NCBI GenBank assembly: GCA_000328365.1
Contig: KB300511.1
Location: 486,044 to 550,043, forward strand
Origin: Capitella teleta
Taxonomy: Eukaryota; Annelida; Polychaeta; Capitellidae
DNA: 64,000 nt
Direction of reading: 5' to 3'
The translations under genes were made by a program, and so were the position numbers. Below, one piece after another: positions 36,340-53,300 of the stretch (the stretch's first letter is position 1; every line of letters starts with the position of its first letter). The notes under the pieces are model-generated. The model worked only from the letters and a program-made list of their open reading frames with translations, searched no databases and was not told the DNA's origin.

Positions 36340-38235
36340 ATGTTGACTATGTCCAATGCAATCAGCGTGGATGCCCTTCATGCGTGGGAGCTGTTGCCTG
36401 ATGACCTCATTTTCCTCATATTCAATCATCTGCCTGCTTGTGTTTTGATTAAAGCATCTGAGGTTTGCAAGCGGTGGCACCGCATTGCCCAGGATGAGTT
36501 TCTGTGGCGGGACCTCCTCATACTGGATTGGAAAGTCCCTCCAAACACCCGTCTCCCCCTGAAGGTAGGATCATGGCGACAGGAGTACAAGCGCCTCTTC
36601 TTCCATGCTCCTCTCGTTGAGAGCGAGGTTTTGGACGACCACTCAGACCAGGTCCTACACGTCAGCTACTCACACAACGGTCAACTCTTTGCCACATCTT
36701 CTAAAGATTGCCACATCAAGGTGACTAAATTAATTTTGTATGATCTTCCTTTGACCTTGTGTTTTTTTTCTTCCAGGTGTGGCAGTCTGATTACCCTGCA
36801 TATCGCAAGTTCAATGTTCATATGAAGAACCTGAATTGGAAATATACTCAGTTTTCTCAATTCAACCAGAATGACACGCTTCTCCTTGTGTCAGGCGTTT
36901 ACGACGGCCCTTTTAACTTTTTTGGTGAAATTGCTGTTTTTACCATTTCACCTGGTTAGTAAAATCATCCGTCATTTATTTCATAATTTTCAGTGTTATC
37001 TTTGTCGCTCAAGATTCTTTTCAATTATTAAATCGGGTGAGGAATGACCCGTTTGATGTCTTTGGTACCTGGTACAACGAAACCTGCTTAATCTCTGGCA
37101 ACCTTCTGCGATTAGGCCACCTGAACTCCAGCTGTTATCTCTGGTTGAACAGAGTACGTGTGCACCGATGGCCTCGCCCCTGTTGTGATTTGTTCTTCTC
37201 CCCAGGCCATGAGATCTCCACAAGCGACCGGAGACCCATTTCTCCGTCTCTTCAATTTCCGCAATCGCAATGCCAGCTCTGTGCGTACCATTCAAGTGGC
37301 GAAATGCCAGCGCAAAGGTCAGGAGTGCAACGCCACAAACTGCTGCTGTGGTAAATGTGACGAGACCCCAGCTCCAGTTTTGGAGGCGTCTGGTGGCGAT
37401 GGTGATCGATTGTTCATCTTTACGACGGGAACTAAGTGTTGTTCGCCTCATCAAATCGGAATTAAACGAATCTTGGAAGCTGATACGGCTCACCTGTCGT
37501 CGCAACGCTTGAAACCAGAGCTGAGTAATAATATGGACGAGATGTTCCACCTGGCAATCATGCAGGACTTCATGCTGCCCCCTCCTTCCCCCCCTCACGT
37601 GCCGGAAGAGGGGAACGACGATATGGTGGACGGTGCAAAATTTGACGCCCCTGATCATCTCATTGAGATGCACGGCCATATCATCGGGATGTGCTTATCC
37701 CAAGACAATAGGTTCTGCTCTCTGCATTCGCTTGTCTTACATTCTTCATTCCCGTTCATTTGCAGATATTTGTACGTCAATAGTCGTCCCTGGCCGCAGG
37801 GCGCTGAAATACAAGACCCGCTCAACGCTCCACCAATAGCTCAGGAAATTGATATTCACGTCATTGATTTGTGGAAAATGCGGGACCTTGGGGTATGCCA
37901 CCGAGCACACAAAGCGTACACTCCAAACGATGAGTGCTTCTTCATCTTCCTGGATGTGTCTGATTTGTACGTTGCCAGGTCTGCTCTGTCATCAAATGTC
38001 ATCAAAGTGCATCATTTTTATTTTGCTTTGCAGTGGAGCCGAGGACCATCATGGCTACTTGTGGGACCGCCATTGGGGCGTTTGCTTGCAGCAATACAAC
38101 CACGATGATGTGGTCAATTGCGTGGCGTTCAACCCGTGTGATTCAGAAGTCTTAGTCACTGTCAGTGACGATAATAAAGTCAAAATCTGGCGCTCCAGAA
38201 ATCGGCGGAAGCTACTTGCGTCAACGCGGCTATAG
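36340..38235 (+). CDS. FBXW5: F-box/WD repeat protein 5 (FBXW5)
   Basis: Six exons (36340-36720, 36777-36954, 37014-37153, 37206-37711, 37766-37978, 38034-38235) keep frame to give 539 aa; human FBXW5 has 566. Residues 18-60 are the F-box (LLPDDLIFLIFNHLPACVLI ... DEFLWRDLL), which binds SKP1. WD-type blades follow: HSDQVLHVSYSHNGQLFATS, YTQFSQFNQNDTLLLVSGVY, VRNDPFDVFGTW, FTTGTKCCSPHQIGIKRIL, HGHIIGMCLSQDNRYLYVNS, AYTPNDECFFIFLDVS and a final HDDVVNCVAFNP with DNKVKIWRS. FBXW5 is the substrate receptor of SCF and CRL4-type ubiquitin ligases; known mammalian targets include SASS6 and EPS8. The region from 37282 to 37360 adds a Cys-rich insert (CQRKGQECNATNCCCGKC) that the human protein lacks. 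An upstream 5' exon is likely because an acceptor-like tract precedes the start. Confidence 0.95.
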
Positions 38236-39385
38236 ACATGCGTGTTGTGTGTGATAGCATTGTGCAGTACATGGACCGTGGTCAAGTTTCTCCAGGGATT
38301 CATTCCTGGATTGGTGGATATTTTAGTTTTTCTGTTTGTGGGGATTTTCCATGCTTCCTGTGACGTTTTTGTGTGTGCTATTTATCTCAGGTTCTGTGAT
38401 TTTACGCCGTCAACAGCTGAATATTCAGAGTGTTTGACGTCTGGGAAGCTTAGTGGTGGAGTTTTATTCTAATGAGCGCTGATTGCATTCAGATATCAGG
38501 CTTCTGGATTGGGAACTCTGGTTTTTGTCTTACTTAATGGTAATTTCGTCTGTTCATTCACGCATCCTAATTTTCACTGTGATTTGAGTCACCAAATCGC
38601 CTGTTTCTTTTAGCTATGTTTGAGGTCGAGTCCTAAATTTGGCTTATTCCAGCCCCAAAAATGTGGAATACAGGGCTTCTATTATTACTCCTTGTTACAT
38701 AACTACTCTTTACTAGTAGGTGCAAGAAGGATTTTTGCTCTTGAATCAGAATCTAGAATCAATTTCAATTGCGAGAAAGCCTGATTATGAGACCTGATTA
38801 TTGAGGTCTGACTGGATTTCAACCTGCCTCACATCATCATTTGCTGGCAAATTTCTCTTTCATCTTCCCTCTTTTCATCATATTTTTGCTTTAATGCATG
38901 GGGACAATGTTTATTGCAATAACCAATACACTTTTAGGCTGCGATATCCTGGCGGTCAAACATGGTGTAATAGGCTTACAAGTGAAGACCTAATTTTTTC
39001 CACTGGCATTTTATTTCTGCGATTGACAAAAACTGCCGGATATCGCGGAAATTTCTATATTTACATTAATTTTGATCATCTGGATATGAGTGCAATGGAC
39101 ATTTCTGGATAATCAGCTGTTGACTCTATATACATGGTCCTGTATTGCAAATTTGCAATCTTTGGGTTTTTTTTATCATTCTCTGAATAAAATGCTTTCT
39201 GCTGTTATATCAAAGCTCAGATGAAGCACACAAGTGCCAGGTTCATCTGCTAATTATTATGGTTCATAGCAATCTATATCTGAGAAGCATGAAACGTCAA
39301 CATTTAGGTAGTCAAGTTTGCATCTGGCTCAAGTTGAGATTATTACTGTGAATATGTAATTGCCAATTTCAAGTGCAACTGTATA
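38236..39385. other. FBXW5 3' UTR and spacer
   Basis: No coding sequence is recognised; 38801-39112 is a 103-codon ORF without recognisable motifs. Confidence 0.5.
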
Positions 39386-40408
39386 CAGTCAACCCTCATT
39401 AATTTGACAAAGTTTGTTCCCAATGATTTGGGTTGAATTAATGAGTCTGATTAACAAATTCGCCTCACCAGCTATGGGGTCACAGGATGTATTTCAACCA
39501 CGAAAATGTTGATCAAGAAAACTAGAAAAGTGAAGTTAATTGAAATACTAGTATATTTTGTAATATGCTTGGATTGTGAGGTTTTTTCAAAATTTCCATT
39601 CTAATTAAATTTTATAGAAGCCATGGACGGATGTTTAAAGGGAGAGTCCATGATAAAGCCATGCTAAACAGTCCCGACTACTCCTGCTCATTAAGATCAG
39701 CCAATCGGACACAAAGACTGTGATGTCCTTTGATCAATGTTTCACACCTCGCACATTTTAGGACCAGATCAATTGTGAAACGCTCGCCTCGTGCTGTTAT
39801 GCAATCAGGGACGAGTCAACCCCTTTGTGTCGACATTAATTATGTTGTGGATTTGTGAGATGACAATTAATCAGCTCCCATCTTTGATAGCCCCTCAAAA
39901 ATACTGACAGAAAAGATATGTTTTTGTGAGGTAATACCTTTATCAAAGCAGGTCTTAAATGACAATGCTTTAAATATACCACAAACATAACTTACCCCGG
40001 TAGAATGATCTTGATTTTTGTAGTTTGAACGTAGGGTGACGCCAAAATGGTGGATTACTGTAGAACAGGAAATTTCGGCGGACTGCCAATTTTGCGGTTG
40101 TATGGCTCAGGCCTTTATTCACGACACCAATTATTTGCGGTCAAGGGTTAGGGTCATATTATAAGATCGCCCAGAAGGATTTCACGGGAATCTAATTTTC
40201 GCGGTCGATCGTGAAAATTTTATGTGGCGTGAAAATATCCTGTTCTACAGCATTAAGGGAACCATTAATTTGGTGGCCAAAATTAGAAGTTGGAGTGGGA
40301 ATCAGATTAATAAGTCCAATTAACATTGTGACAGATCCATCCCTGAGCATCGAGTCGGATTATTAAGGGAGTCGGATTAATCAAATTTGGATTAATGAGG
40401 GCCGACTG
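39386..40408. mobile_element. Non-autonomous pogo/Tc1-mariner-like DNA element
   Basis: The left end reads cagtcaaccctcattaatt and the right end, reverse-complemented, reads cagtcggccctcattaatcc. That is a roughly 20-bp terminal inverted repeat with two internal mismatches. Both ends are flanked by TA (39384-39385 and 40409-40410), the target duplication used by the Tc1/mariner/pogo superfamily, and a CAGT start is common in pogo/Tigger elements. Subterminal tgattaa blocks recur. The 1,023-bp interior has no transposase ORF, so it relied on another copy for movement. Confidence 0.8.
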
Positions 40409-40737
40409 TATAGATCTGCAGTACATATTATTATGTGGAGCATGTGATAGCATTTCCCATTGTAACTGAATGTCAAGAAGGATGAATTTTAAATCTTGAT
40501 CAAATTAAATACTGGTACATGTATTCGAAATAATATAAGCGCAATAAATAAATTTTATTATCACATGTACCTTAAATACAAAGTAATTAGCAAGAGACAC
40601 AGAATACGACGAGTTCATACCAAAAAAACATGAATACTGTAAACAAAAGATTTTTAATATGAACAGAAGCTGAATAACAAGAAGACAATGGTAAATAAGC
40701 TGAATGCAGAGGAATTATCACAAAGAAGTCTTCTAGT

Positions 40738-43700
40738 TCAAGTTCCCATTGACTCAGGACCTGAAAAGCACAAGAGGAATGAGGAGAAGGGAACATTGTA
40801 GAGGAAACGTGTTACCTGGGGAGGGGTCATCAGGAGGTTTCGACTGGTAACATTTGTTCTTGTGACCTCTGCAGTGTTTGCACTCATCATCCTCATCCTC
40901 CGACGATGACTCACCGAACACCTTAGGTTTCTCATAAATACAACAGCCTGAAATTACAGCATCATGAAGCATGAGTGCATGTACCCTCAGTGCGCACATT
41001 TATGTGGCTCAATTTATTTTCATTATCTATCCGCAAGTACATGCAAAGATAAAATTCATGCTCAGCCTTTTTTCAAAGCTTCGACACATAGTTATGGCTA
41101 AATTTTAATAGACGTAGATACATGAGTCAAATAACGGAAGACTATTAGTATTTATTATTTGTTGATAAACAAACCAGAACTTTTAGCAATTAATCCCGCC
41201 TTGAAGAATAATCTTACACTTGGATTTTTTCTTGTCCATGTGTTCATTGTCAACCGTTCCCTCCGTCCATTTCACTTTCTTGTCAGATTTTGGTTTCTTC
41301 AGCTTCAGTTTCACGACAGGACTTCTCTGCAGAGGCAAAAAATAGCAATACAGTCTAAAAAGCAAAATCTTGTTTGTGATCAATTTTATCAGGACTGCAT
41401 GAGATTAATCTAAACTACTGAGGAATGAGTGAATAATGATTGATTTCATTACTTGGGGACGATATCTCGCTTGAGTTTAATGATACAGCATGGTTGTCAT
41501 GGAAAACAAACAAGTCTCAGGTCATTGAAGCTGAAGCTGAACTTATTTGTGCCGGGTTCATCTGAAATACCACAACTTCACCAACAATTGGTTAATGGTT
41601 ATATCCAGAAAACAGAGTCAGACTTCAATTCTGCATGAAAAACATGCCCTTAGTATTAGGCAATGCATGATTGGATCAGTGTAATTAATGGCAAATTGGT
41701 AATGCATTGATTACTTATTTACTGAGTCTACAGTGTGAGGTCACAGCCCACCTGCTGACCACTATGGGCCCAACCAATATGTGATGGTATTTATTTACAC
41801 TGTCACACTAGTCATCTGATGTCCAACAAGTTACCCTTAAGCGTGCTAACAGCTGTTGCAACTTAATTACCATGGGATGGCATCATACAGTATCAACACC
41901 CTTTAAATGTTAACTAAACTTCATCAAATGGTCCACCATTCAATGAATGATCAAATTATCAATGATAGCAATCATAATGATGGCACTCACAGTATGGTAG
42001 TGTCACAGTACTAGTACAACAGAGACATACAGTGACCGTTATACGAGTGGGTATACTCATAATTAGCACAAATAAATCGGGAGAGGTCAACATACATCGT
42101 CTCTCAGTCTCTGTAGTTAGTATGTCAGCTAACTCATAATCATTAAATTAATAATATATATGTCAGCTAGAGTTAACTTTACTCTAGCTCCCCAAGGGTA
42201 GCGTCAATGATATGGACTCTATAGATGGACTATTCCTATTGACCAGTGTATGTCAACGGCGCTGAGACTACCGGAAGTAGCAAGCCAGAGGAAGTGACAC
42301 TGTACTTTTACAGAGTTTGAGTAGGTCTACGGTAGTACCTTACCTATCCCACATTTCTGATTGGTTTACGTTGTACCGTATTGCGCGCGTACAAAGTGTG
42401 TTCTGATGGTGATATCATAACGCACTTTTCCATTGAACACTTCCGACGTCTGGTTCTGTTGATCAATCGACGTTTGAAGATTTTCCCGATTGAGAGATCA
42501 TTACACGCAAATGTGTCGTTGTCAGTTGTTCAAACCGATATCACCACAATTCGCCAACAACCTTTCATTGGTAAATTTATAAATTATTATTCACATAATA
42601 ACATATAGCTCCTCAAGCATCAGTGCCTGCACATCACTGTGACAGTTATACCTAGGCCCTATACCTGTAACTACAGACTGTAGTACAGTGTGAAATGTTT
42701 GAAGAGTGAAGGATCCTCAGTATTATCCAGGTATGTGCTATATCAATAGTATGCAGATGGATATCCATTTAATTATATATTAAATGTACATGATTGTATA
42801 CCATCGTACACATTTGGATGTATTTCTATATATTTCAAGACCCAGCAATGGCAGCATAATTATTTACACCTTAGTATAATACTTATTATTTTACCTATAT
42901 CATAATACTTATATATGTAATTCATTTCAGTTTGTTGACTGCGTGTATGTATTGTCTATTATTATTATTATTAATGATTAAGGTATAATAGCTGTACTGC
43001 TTCAGGAGAAGCAATGGAAATCCTTTCTTTACATGCCAGTACAAACATGTATACATGTATTTACAAAGTTTATTTAGAATTATTTACTAATCTCTTATTT
43101 GACATACATGTACCTTATTTGCAGTTACATTAAGAGCTCTGCAAATCTACATGGTGTATCGTTCACACAAGATGTGAGGAATTGTTAGACTAGGTTAGTT
43201 GATTGTGCTAATTATTATATTCATTCTGTGTTTTCATAGTGTCATCATTCTAGATCTTGCTGGCACCATTGCATGGTTGAGCGGTTTCAGCGTCGAACTC
43301 TCAATTCACAGTGAAGTTTGGTGTTCAGAACTTGGAGGATTGATTCCCAAATTGCGAACAAGTAGGTTAAGCTCTTTATCTGATAATACACTAGCTCCCC
43401 AAGGGTAGCGGAGCAGTTCCTACACACCCTTAAAATTTTCATATATTTAGTTAAAATTTAAATTCCTTGGGCTGCATAGGCCTATATTGTGAAGCATTAT
43501 ATCCATAGCCCTGTTTGACACCACCCCATATTATTACCAGTGATGTAAAATTTTGAAAAACTGTGAAAAAAAAAGAGAGAATTTCTCCTGAACCCAATTT
43601 ACAAAATAAATATACACTGCTTAACATTATGGGTAATAATTTAAAGAACCTTTATTTGTGTTTAGGTTTATTTTTCTCCTGATTAATTTTTGTGGTTCTA

Positions 43701-45426
43701 TTTTCACAGGTTAAATCCCCACTCCAATAAGAATGAAATATGATTGACATTCATTTGAAATTTTATTTTCAGAGATCCGATCAAGTTGACTAAATTATTG
43801 CTGAAGAGAAAATAATTAAGAAATTTGCTTTTACTGTTCAAGTTTGCTGTGAGCCATCATGTCTGGGTTCATCTCCAAAAATCTAAATTATATTACTTCT
43901 CCATTTTTATTTTTTAGCATGTTCACACCGTTATTTCAGCCATAGCTGTTTTTTTTTTCTCATTTCTTGATCTATTTTTCCCTTTCTTTCTTGTCTGTCA
44001 AGCTTAAACATAAATTTTCTTTCAGATGAATTTCTTGTATCACTGGTTCATAGTCATACAATTTTGCTTGAGAGTTTACTGTTCAATTTAAAAGAAATAT
44101 CATCATTTTTAGTGCCTTTCAATTTTAATCATAATCAATTACTGATCGTAATACTAAGATATGGCCTCAATGCATTTGTGATTTGCCATTTAATAGCTCA
44201 TAAATAATTGTTAATTTAAATTTCTACCAATTCCGTTGGATACAATTTTTCTCCTTCACACTTTTACTGCTTATAACAATTTTTTTTTTTATAATTTATT
44301 TCATGTGTAGCAACTTAATTGAAATTGGCTATTAAAATGCATGCATTTTAAATTTCTTTTCTTTATCTTTTTTCTTGTGTAGAATGTGTCCTTTTTAACC
44401 CATAGATATGGAAATCTATGTTTATAGTAGTATTTGATGAGTAACTTCAAAAATCTCCCATTTTCAATTTGTGTGCAGACTGAAGAAGATTTTTTTTTCA
44501 CCCTTCTCAGATTTCTGTATCTGGAAATCTGAGAAGACTGCGGAAATGCGGAAATAATTGTAATAATATTATTATTAATAATTATATCACTTGATTATTC
44601 CGTCAGGGCCTAAACTCTTCAATTCTGGAGTCTACACTTTTATGTCAATTTATCTTTAAATTTTCAAAATTGATCATGTATATCTCCTTATCAATCTGAT
44701 GCCACTTACATTTCTTTTAAATGAATTGAAAAGTGCAAAACCTCTTAATTTAGCTCAGCAGAAAGTTCAACATTAATTGCACTCAATGGCCTTTTTTTTA
44801 TGCATTAATTATTTATTAATCTTTCTTCTTTAATTAATTTTCGTCCTGCTGTCTTCAATTTGCTTTTCTCATTTCATATTTTTTCTGATCCCATAATCAA
44901 ATAAATCTCATGGCTCTCATTTGCAAAACAATCTCTCTGTCTCTTTCTCTCAACCAAAATACAGAAAAAACACTGATCTGATCATCTTAAAATTAAAATA
45001 ATACGTTCTTCTCAAAAAAAATTATTATCCTTTTGATAAGTACTCGTTTTGTGAAATGTAATGCATTCTACAGAGAATTACAAGTAATTCATGTTGGCTG
45101 CCTTACAAAGGTGAACGTTATGATTACCATTAAGCGACAGCCATAACGCACCTGAACTTCCCAGAGACTACCGTCAAAAGCCAATCTGAGCCAATTTCAG
45201 AGCTGAATTCCTATTCGATGCTCCATCTGTATTACTCTACATCGTTGGGTAGCGTAATGTATAGTATTATACGCTACGCTACGGCTTGGGGAGCTAACTT
45301 TTACTTTACACTTAACTCAAGACTGTCAATGTGTCATCTCTCTTCGAATAAATTAAAAGGATAACTCACGGACACCTCTTCCACTTGTGTCACGGAGGTG
45401 GTAGGAAGAGAGAATGATTCCGCCAT
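40738..45426 (-). CDS. PPP1R11: E3 ubiquitin ligase / PP1 inhibitor PPP1R11
   Basis: Four minus-strand exons (45426-45370, 41326-41218, 40947-40816, 40760-40738) join in frame to 106 aa; the human protein has 126. It starts [19 protein letters not shown]. Exon 2 carries the PP1-binding region, with [16 protein letters not shown] (KVxW-type motif) and [16 protein letters not shown]. Exon 3 carries [18 protein letters not shown] and the Cys/His cluster [11 protein letters not shown], which in mammals is tied to ubiquitin-ligase activity toward TLR2. The match to vertebrate PPP1R11 runs through the whole core; the Pro-rich tail is shorter. The 4,043-bp first intron is exceptional for this window. 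The gene is divergent from NDOR1, with about 1.1 kb between the start codons. Confidence 0.95.
42185..45296. repeat. Intron repeat: tagctccccaagggtagcg, two direct and one inverted copy
   Basis: The 19-mer tagctccccaagggtagcg occurs at 42185-42203 and 43392-43410. A near-identical inverted copy (cgctacggcttggggagcta) is at 45277-45296, next to a small gtagcgt/acgctac hairpin at 45249-45277. All lie in the first intron of PPP1R11. The pattern fits terminal repeats of one or two non-autonomous elements that account for the unusual intron size. No transposase and no clear target duplication were found. Confidence 0.6.
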
Positions 45427-48995
<3,569 letters not shown>

Positions 48996-50360
48996 AGTTG
49001 ATCGTATCTAACTGTACTTTCAGGGAATTTTGTCAATTTGACAGTTTTCTATTGTTATTATGATGCTTGTCAAAAGTTGTTACATAGATCACCAACCAGC
49101 TGTTGTTTGTTGAATAAAAGTAAAAATTAAATACAAAATGAAGTGCAATCGTGATTCATGCTTGATTTTGTTGCACTGGTGTTTTACTTTAGTGCAGACT
49201 GGATATTATTTTTCAATCGGTTGATATCGATTATGCTGTAAAGGAGGATCATTATATGTGCCATTGCAACGGCTGGAACTTTCACGATTAAATGTGTTCA
49301 TGGCATTTGTATTTTATTGTGTCTGATTTTTTATTAAAATGGAATAATTTTCCAATGTTATCTTGAGCTCATTAGTCATTAATAGGCACAGCTAACAACA
49401 CAAAGCACTTTTGGATCTGAATAATTCATTTCAGATGAAAACATTATTTTGACTATATATCAAACAGAATCAGCATTCTGAAAGCTGATTTAGAAGCAGG
49501 TTAGGTAAATCACGATAAAGAAGAATATAGATTATTACAGCAATAAATAAGAAAATAATATAGTTTGATGCAAAAATTTCAGCAGTAAAGGAGAAACCAG
49601 ATACAATTTCAAATTATATAATCAAATAAAAAATAATATCATATGCAAGAATACAAATCACTCTTATTCTAGTAACTGGCAAGCAGTACTTGGCTCGTTT
49701 GAAAAGAACAAAAACTAAATTGAGTCAAAATTTCACAACATCAAAACTGGGCAATATTCAGTGATATGAAGTGACACAGTGTTTAGATAAAGCAAAGAAA
49801 TTGAAACTTCAAATGCACAATATTCAGAACTGTAATCAAGGAATTCCATCGAGATAATTAAACTCGAAATGTTCAAAGAAGACAAACGTTCACCAATCAA
49901 ATTAATATGAAATTATGAATCAAACCAAACCATCACAGATATTGTAAGATGTGATCACAGACAATGAAGTGTTGCTATGCATATAATAATTCATGAGCCT
50001 GAAATAAATATAAAGTTGAAAAATGTCATGAAAGCAACATCAGATACAAGCACCTCTAAGAACCGGTTATAAAAGGACGGAATATCTCTGGCTCAACTAT
50101 CACAGGGAAATGTCTTCGCGCAGATACAGAGGAGAGCCATGGTCCTCTGAGGTCATGTAAGTCAATCATAACAGCTTAAATTTTCAAGATCAACAAGTAC
50201 TAGTAATCTGCAATGCAGGAATTTAAGAGATTTCTGCCAAGTTTTTGCTGCCGTTCTAAATGAGAATTATTTTCACTTTCAAATATTGCAAAGGCTCGGA
50301 AAAGGATGAAACTTGACGGATTCATGAACAGAATTAATCAAAACCGATATAAGAACGAAG
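48996..50360. other. Convergent spacer after NDOR1
   Basis: 3' UTRs and AT-rich intergenic sequence between converging genes. No ORF or repeat of known type is recognised. Confidence 0.6.
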
Positions 50361-53300
50361 TTAGGCGTGACTTCCAGTGCTGGCAGATTTCTTGCTTTTT
50401 CTTTTTCCTTTTTTCTTAATCTTCCTCTTTGGTGTTTCATCAGGGATTTTCTCTTTCTGTTGAGCTTTGCGTTCTTCTAATTCTTGCTGCAGAAGTTGTT
50501 GAGTAGCTATGCCTGCCGCAGCAGCATAGATGAATGAACAAACAAAAGAAAATAACGACTAAAAATCAACTCACGGACTTTCTTGCGAGCGGCTTGCAAC
50601 TTCTTGTACTCTGTGTTTAACCAATATTGGGGTTTACTTATGAGGCTAAAGAGCAGAAAGTTGTTAATTAATCAAAATATCTGCAGCTACCACCCACCTT
50701 GAAGTGTAGTTCATTGGAACCCGGGGATTGACTTGCGTTTTGATGACCTCACCTTGGAAGCCATATTCAGTCGGAGGCAGTAAGCCTCTGCATAAACAAG
50801 ACTTAAATTGCACTTGAAAATAACGTGAACAAACCTCTTGAGCGTTTCAAGGGTGACAGGGACTCCAGCATCAATCAGCTGATCATGCATGTCTTTACAG
50901 TCACGCAATCCTTCAGTTTCAATTTCCTGAGAAACTTAATTTGTTCAAAACTGGGAAGGTGTGAGAAGTGAGTACATACAAAGTCCTCTCTCCTTGTCCA
51001 TATTTCAATCACTTTCGGAGGTGTCGGTTCCTTTGCTTGCCGACGGCTGTAACCATATGCATCTGACATGAAGGATTATTTAATTACCATGCACAGAAGA
51101 AGAAAAACAACTTAATAATTACCAGGTCCATTATACTTGCTCGCTTGCTTCTGCATTAGTTTCTCTTTACACGAAGTCACGTCAGAATGCGACTGTCAGA
51201 ACAGCAGAAAATGAAGACATTCATCAATAATCTTGAAAACTGTACCTTAGATGAGAGTGGCCTCTGTCTGATCTGCGTCTTCTCTCGTAGCGTGACGGCT
51301 GACTGCACTCTCCTCTGGAGAAACAAAAACTAATTCTGACCCTCTGCTTCATGAATAAGTCAACATGATGCGATGTCGCTATGAGAAAACAAAGTAGCGG
51401 GCGTCATGCCATCAGTGCTTATTGATTTCTGATTGCATTCAGAGTTTTTCTCTTTTTCCAAATGGACATGGGAAGTGGCTGAGAGGAGTATTGATTTGCT
51501 CAGCAATGAACGAGCAGCCACAGAGTGGCAACACCTATCATCAGTCATTACTGCAAATGCTGCAATAACTATGTATTGATCATGAAGTATGAATGAGTGC
51601 ATGTAGCGAAGACTTAGACAAATCTGAGAATATGGAAGACTGAATTACCCTCTGAACAATATGCTTGACTGGCATAATTTCAATTCCCGCTTCTTTTAAG
51701 CCGATCGTTGGAGGCTCTTCTTTTTCCACCATCTGCTCAAGGGTGACCTCAGGTGGCTCAACAGGAGCACAGTCCACCGGTGGAATCTCCTGAAAAAAAT
51801 GAAAAAAATCAATCTTGTAATGAACTAAAAACAGCTCATTCTGCTCACATTTTCAACTGGTTTCACGACTTCATTCTGTGGCTGTTGAACTGAAGCTTTA
51901 GCAGCAACTTTAGGTTTTGGAGCAACGTACACGACCCGTGTCTTGACAGCATTCTGCGCAATGTCAGTGACCTCCTTGTCCTCTACAACCTCCCTTTCCT
52001 CAGTTCCTCCGAAGCTGAGGGTCTTGACAGTTTTTACTCTGAGCGCCTTCTCCCTCAGAGCATCCAACCGATCAAACCGCGTCTGACTGGTCATACGGTA
52101 ATTCTTCTTCTTTTCATCATCAATCTCTTCTTCTTCATCACATAGCTTTAGTTTGGACATCATGGACTCAATCTCAGGTTCTTTGCTCTTCTTCTTTTTC
52201 TTGTTTTCTTCCTCGGTTCTCAGATCTTCGAAGTATTCTACTGTGACAGTTGAAATTGACGGCTTCAGAGGCTTTTCCTCCAAGAACTCCCTCGCCACGT
52301 TGCTTATCGATGACTTAACCTCATCGGAGCACGCCTCTCGATTCCTCCGACTGAGGTTGCTGTCAATCCTGGCTTTGACGTTTCGGATGTTCACCTTGCC
52401 ACTCTTGGGTCGACGGTTCTCCGTTCGCAGGACATCATCTTCAAAATGCACGACCGGTTTCTTCCCTTCCAAGATCTCATCAACACTCATTCGGGGGAAA
52501 TCCCTGGGGAAGGAAGGAAATTCAAGTTGAGAACAGAGGCAGGGCGCACACTCACTCCTCCTCGTCATCTTCCATGGCAACTTGCGGCAGTGAAAAGTGA
52601 ATTGGTTCAGGACTGGGACACGGGGCTTCAGGGATAGCTTCCTCACCTGCTCCGCTCTCCTTAAACGAATCAGCTTCCTGATGCCTGTAAATCAAATCAA
52701 ATTCTGAACTTTGAACTCGGTTTCATTGACATACGCATGAGGAGTGTTGAACCCAAAGGAGTCGGGAGATGCCCTGGGTGCCGAGTACAGAATTTCATCC
52801 TGTTCCAGGCAGAACTGCTCCAGCGCATCGTCTTTGTCGTGTGAAGGGGCAGACGCCCAACCCGAGGCTCCTTCACCGAGGATGCTCACCCCAGGAGGGC
52901 GCTGCTGGGGTTCAACGAGGGCACCACGAACTGCAATTTATTGAATTTATAATTCTGGGAGGGCTTTATTCTCAATATTGCCATATTAATTTCAATAAAA
53001 ATTGTATCAAATGATAATTTCATTGTCTCAAAATGAATCTTCGATTACTGAGGATAAAAGCACTTGCACTGACCACCTATGCTGTTAATTGTGCCAAAGT
53101 CCACGTCTTTCGCAACAGGGACATGCATGCATTCCTTGGCACTATGAGGGCGTCCCTTTCGACCACTTGGAGGTCGACCAGACCGAATGACCTTTGCACT
53201 CTCTGGACGCGTTCGCCGCTGCCTTTCAGTTTGCTGGCGAATCATGTCGGGAATGGAGCTGTTGCTGCCCCTGAAACAGAATAAATTGTAGAATGAAAAC

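Noticed and set aside
36996-37679. 227-codon minus-strand ORF opposite FBXW5
   Set aside because: It mirrors FBXW5 exons 3 and 4, whose plus-strand translation matches the family across splice sites.
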